From contig CAVNZM010000005.1 in NCBI GenBank assembly GCA_963693365.1, forward strand, positions 7,502,001-7,566,000: a DNA stretch of 64,000 nt, written 5' to 3'. A program made the position numbers and the translations under genes. Positions 63,810-64,000 of the stretch are shown in pieces. The stretch is from Amoebidium appalachense. Its lineage: Eukaryota > Ichthyosporea. The notes under the pieces are model-generated. The model was not told where the DNA came from, did not search any database, and saw only the letters and a list, made by a program, of their open reading frames with translations. Positions within the stretch are counted from its first letter, which is position 1, and each line of letters begins with the position of its first letter.

Positions 63810-64000
63810 CTGGTTGGGTGAAAATCATAAGCTTATATCGTCAAAGGGTTGCAAATATATATCGTACCGGCTTCGCATTTCGCAGCGATCATAAACTGCT
63901 TTCAGTGTTGCATGTTTCTGATTCTGGCAATAATGGCTTTTTTCAAAAGGGGGACCATAAAAAATAAAGGGCACAGGTCAAACATCGTCATACAAGAGGC
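63810..64000. other. UNG intron continuing past the right edge
   Basis: Begins at the acceptor CCAACCAG (63810, minus strand). No exon is visible to the end of the window. Confidence 0.7.

Overview
The window is nuclear DNA of an intron-rich eukaryote. The gene set fits an animal or a unicellular relative of animals (Holozoa): an SLC12A8-type transporter, an RNF216/TRIAD3-type RBR ubiquitin ligase, a KDM5-type histone demethylase, PP2A catalytic subunit, uracil-DNA glycosylase and a THAP/P-element transposon. The species cannot be named from the sequence. Coding exons are short, conserved and mostly joined in phase by GT-AG introns. The non-coding DNA is extreme: dozens of G or C homopolymers of 12 to 45 bases, long (GT)n/(CA)n, (GA)n, (CTCCCT)n and (GGGT)n arrays, and poly-T/poly-A runs. 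These give many long but meaningless reading frames (poly-Pro, poly-Gly, Cys-Val, Thr-His) that are not genes.

Layout, left to right. 1-7578 (-): SLC12A8-like cation-chloride cotransporter, seven exons, 3' end outside the window. 9366-10796 (-): intronless GATA-like zinc-finger protein. 11928-12275: a small MITE-like element. 12747-15963: a P-superfamily DNA transposon with 36-bp terminal inverted repeats, an 8-bp target duplication, symmetric 11-bp subterminal repeats and a degraded THAP transposase gene. 20148-36966 (+): RNF216-like RBR E3 ligase, about 18 exons. 39835-44383 (-): PP2A catalytic subunit, complete in six exons. 46129-59267 (+): KDM5-like demethylase, complete in ten coding exons with a TATA/CCAAT promoter. 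60372-63809 (-): uracil-DNA glycosylase, 5' exons outside the window.

RNF216 and PP2A converge, PP2A and KDM5 diverge from a 1.7-kb spacer, and KDM5 and UNG converge. There is no operon-like or pathway clustering. The genes are mostly housekeeping: ion transport, ubiquitylation, dephosphorylation, H3K4 demethylation and base-excision repair.

The most unusual signals are in the introns. Many start with (GT)n/poly-G and end with poly-C/(CA)n, so the two ends are complementary. Several contain tandem or single copies of the neighbouring exon edge with its splice site. A dispersed repeat family is shared between introns of different genes. Four of the five reading-frame breaks in otherwise good exons lie in or next to homopolymers and look like sequence errors; the fifth, in the transposase, does not.
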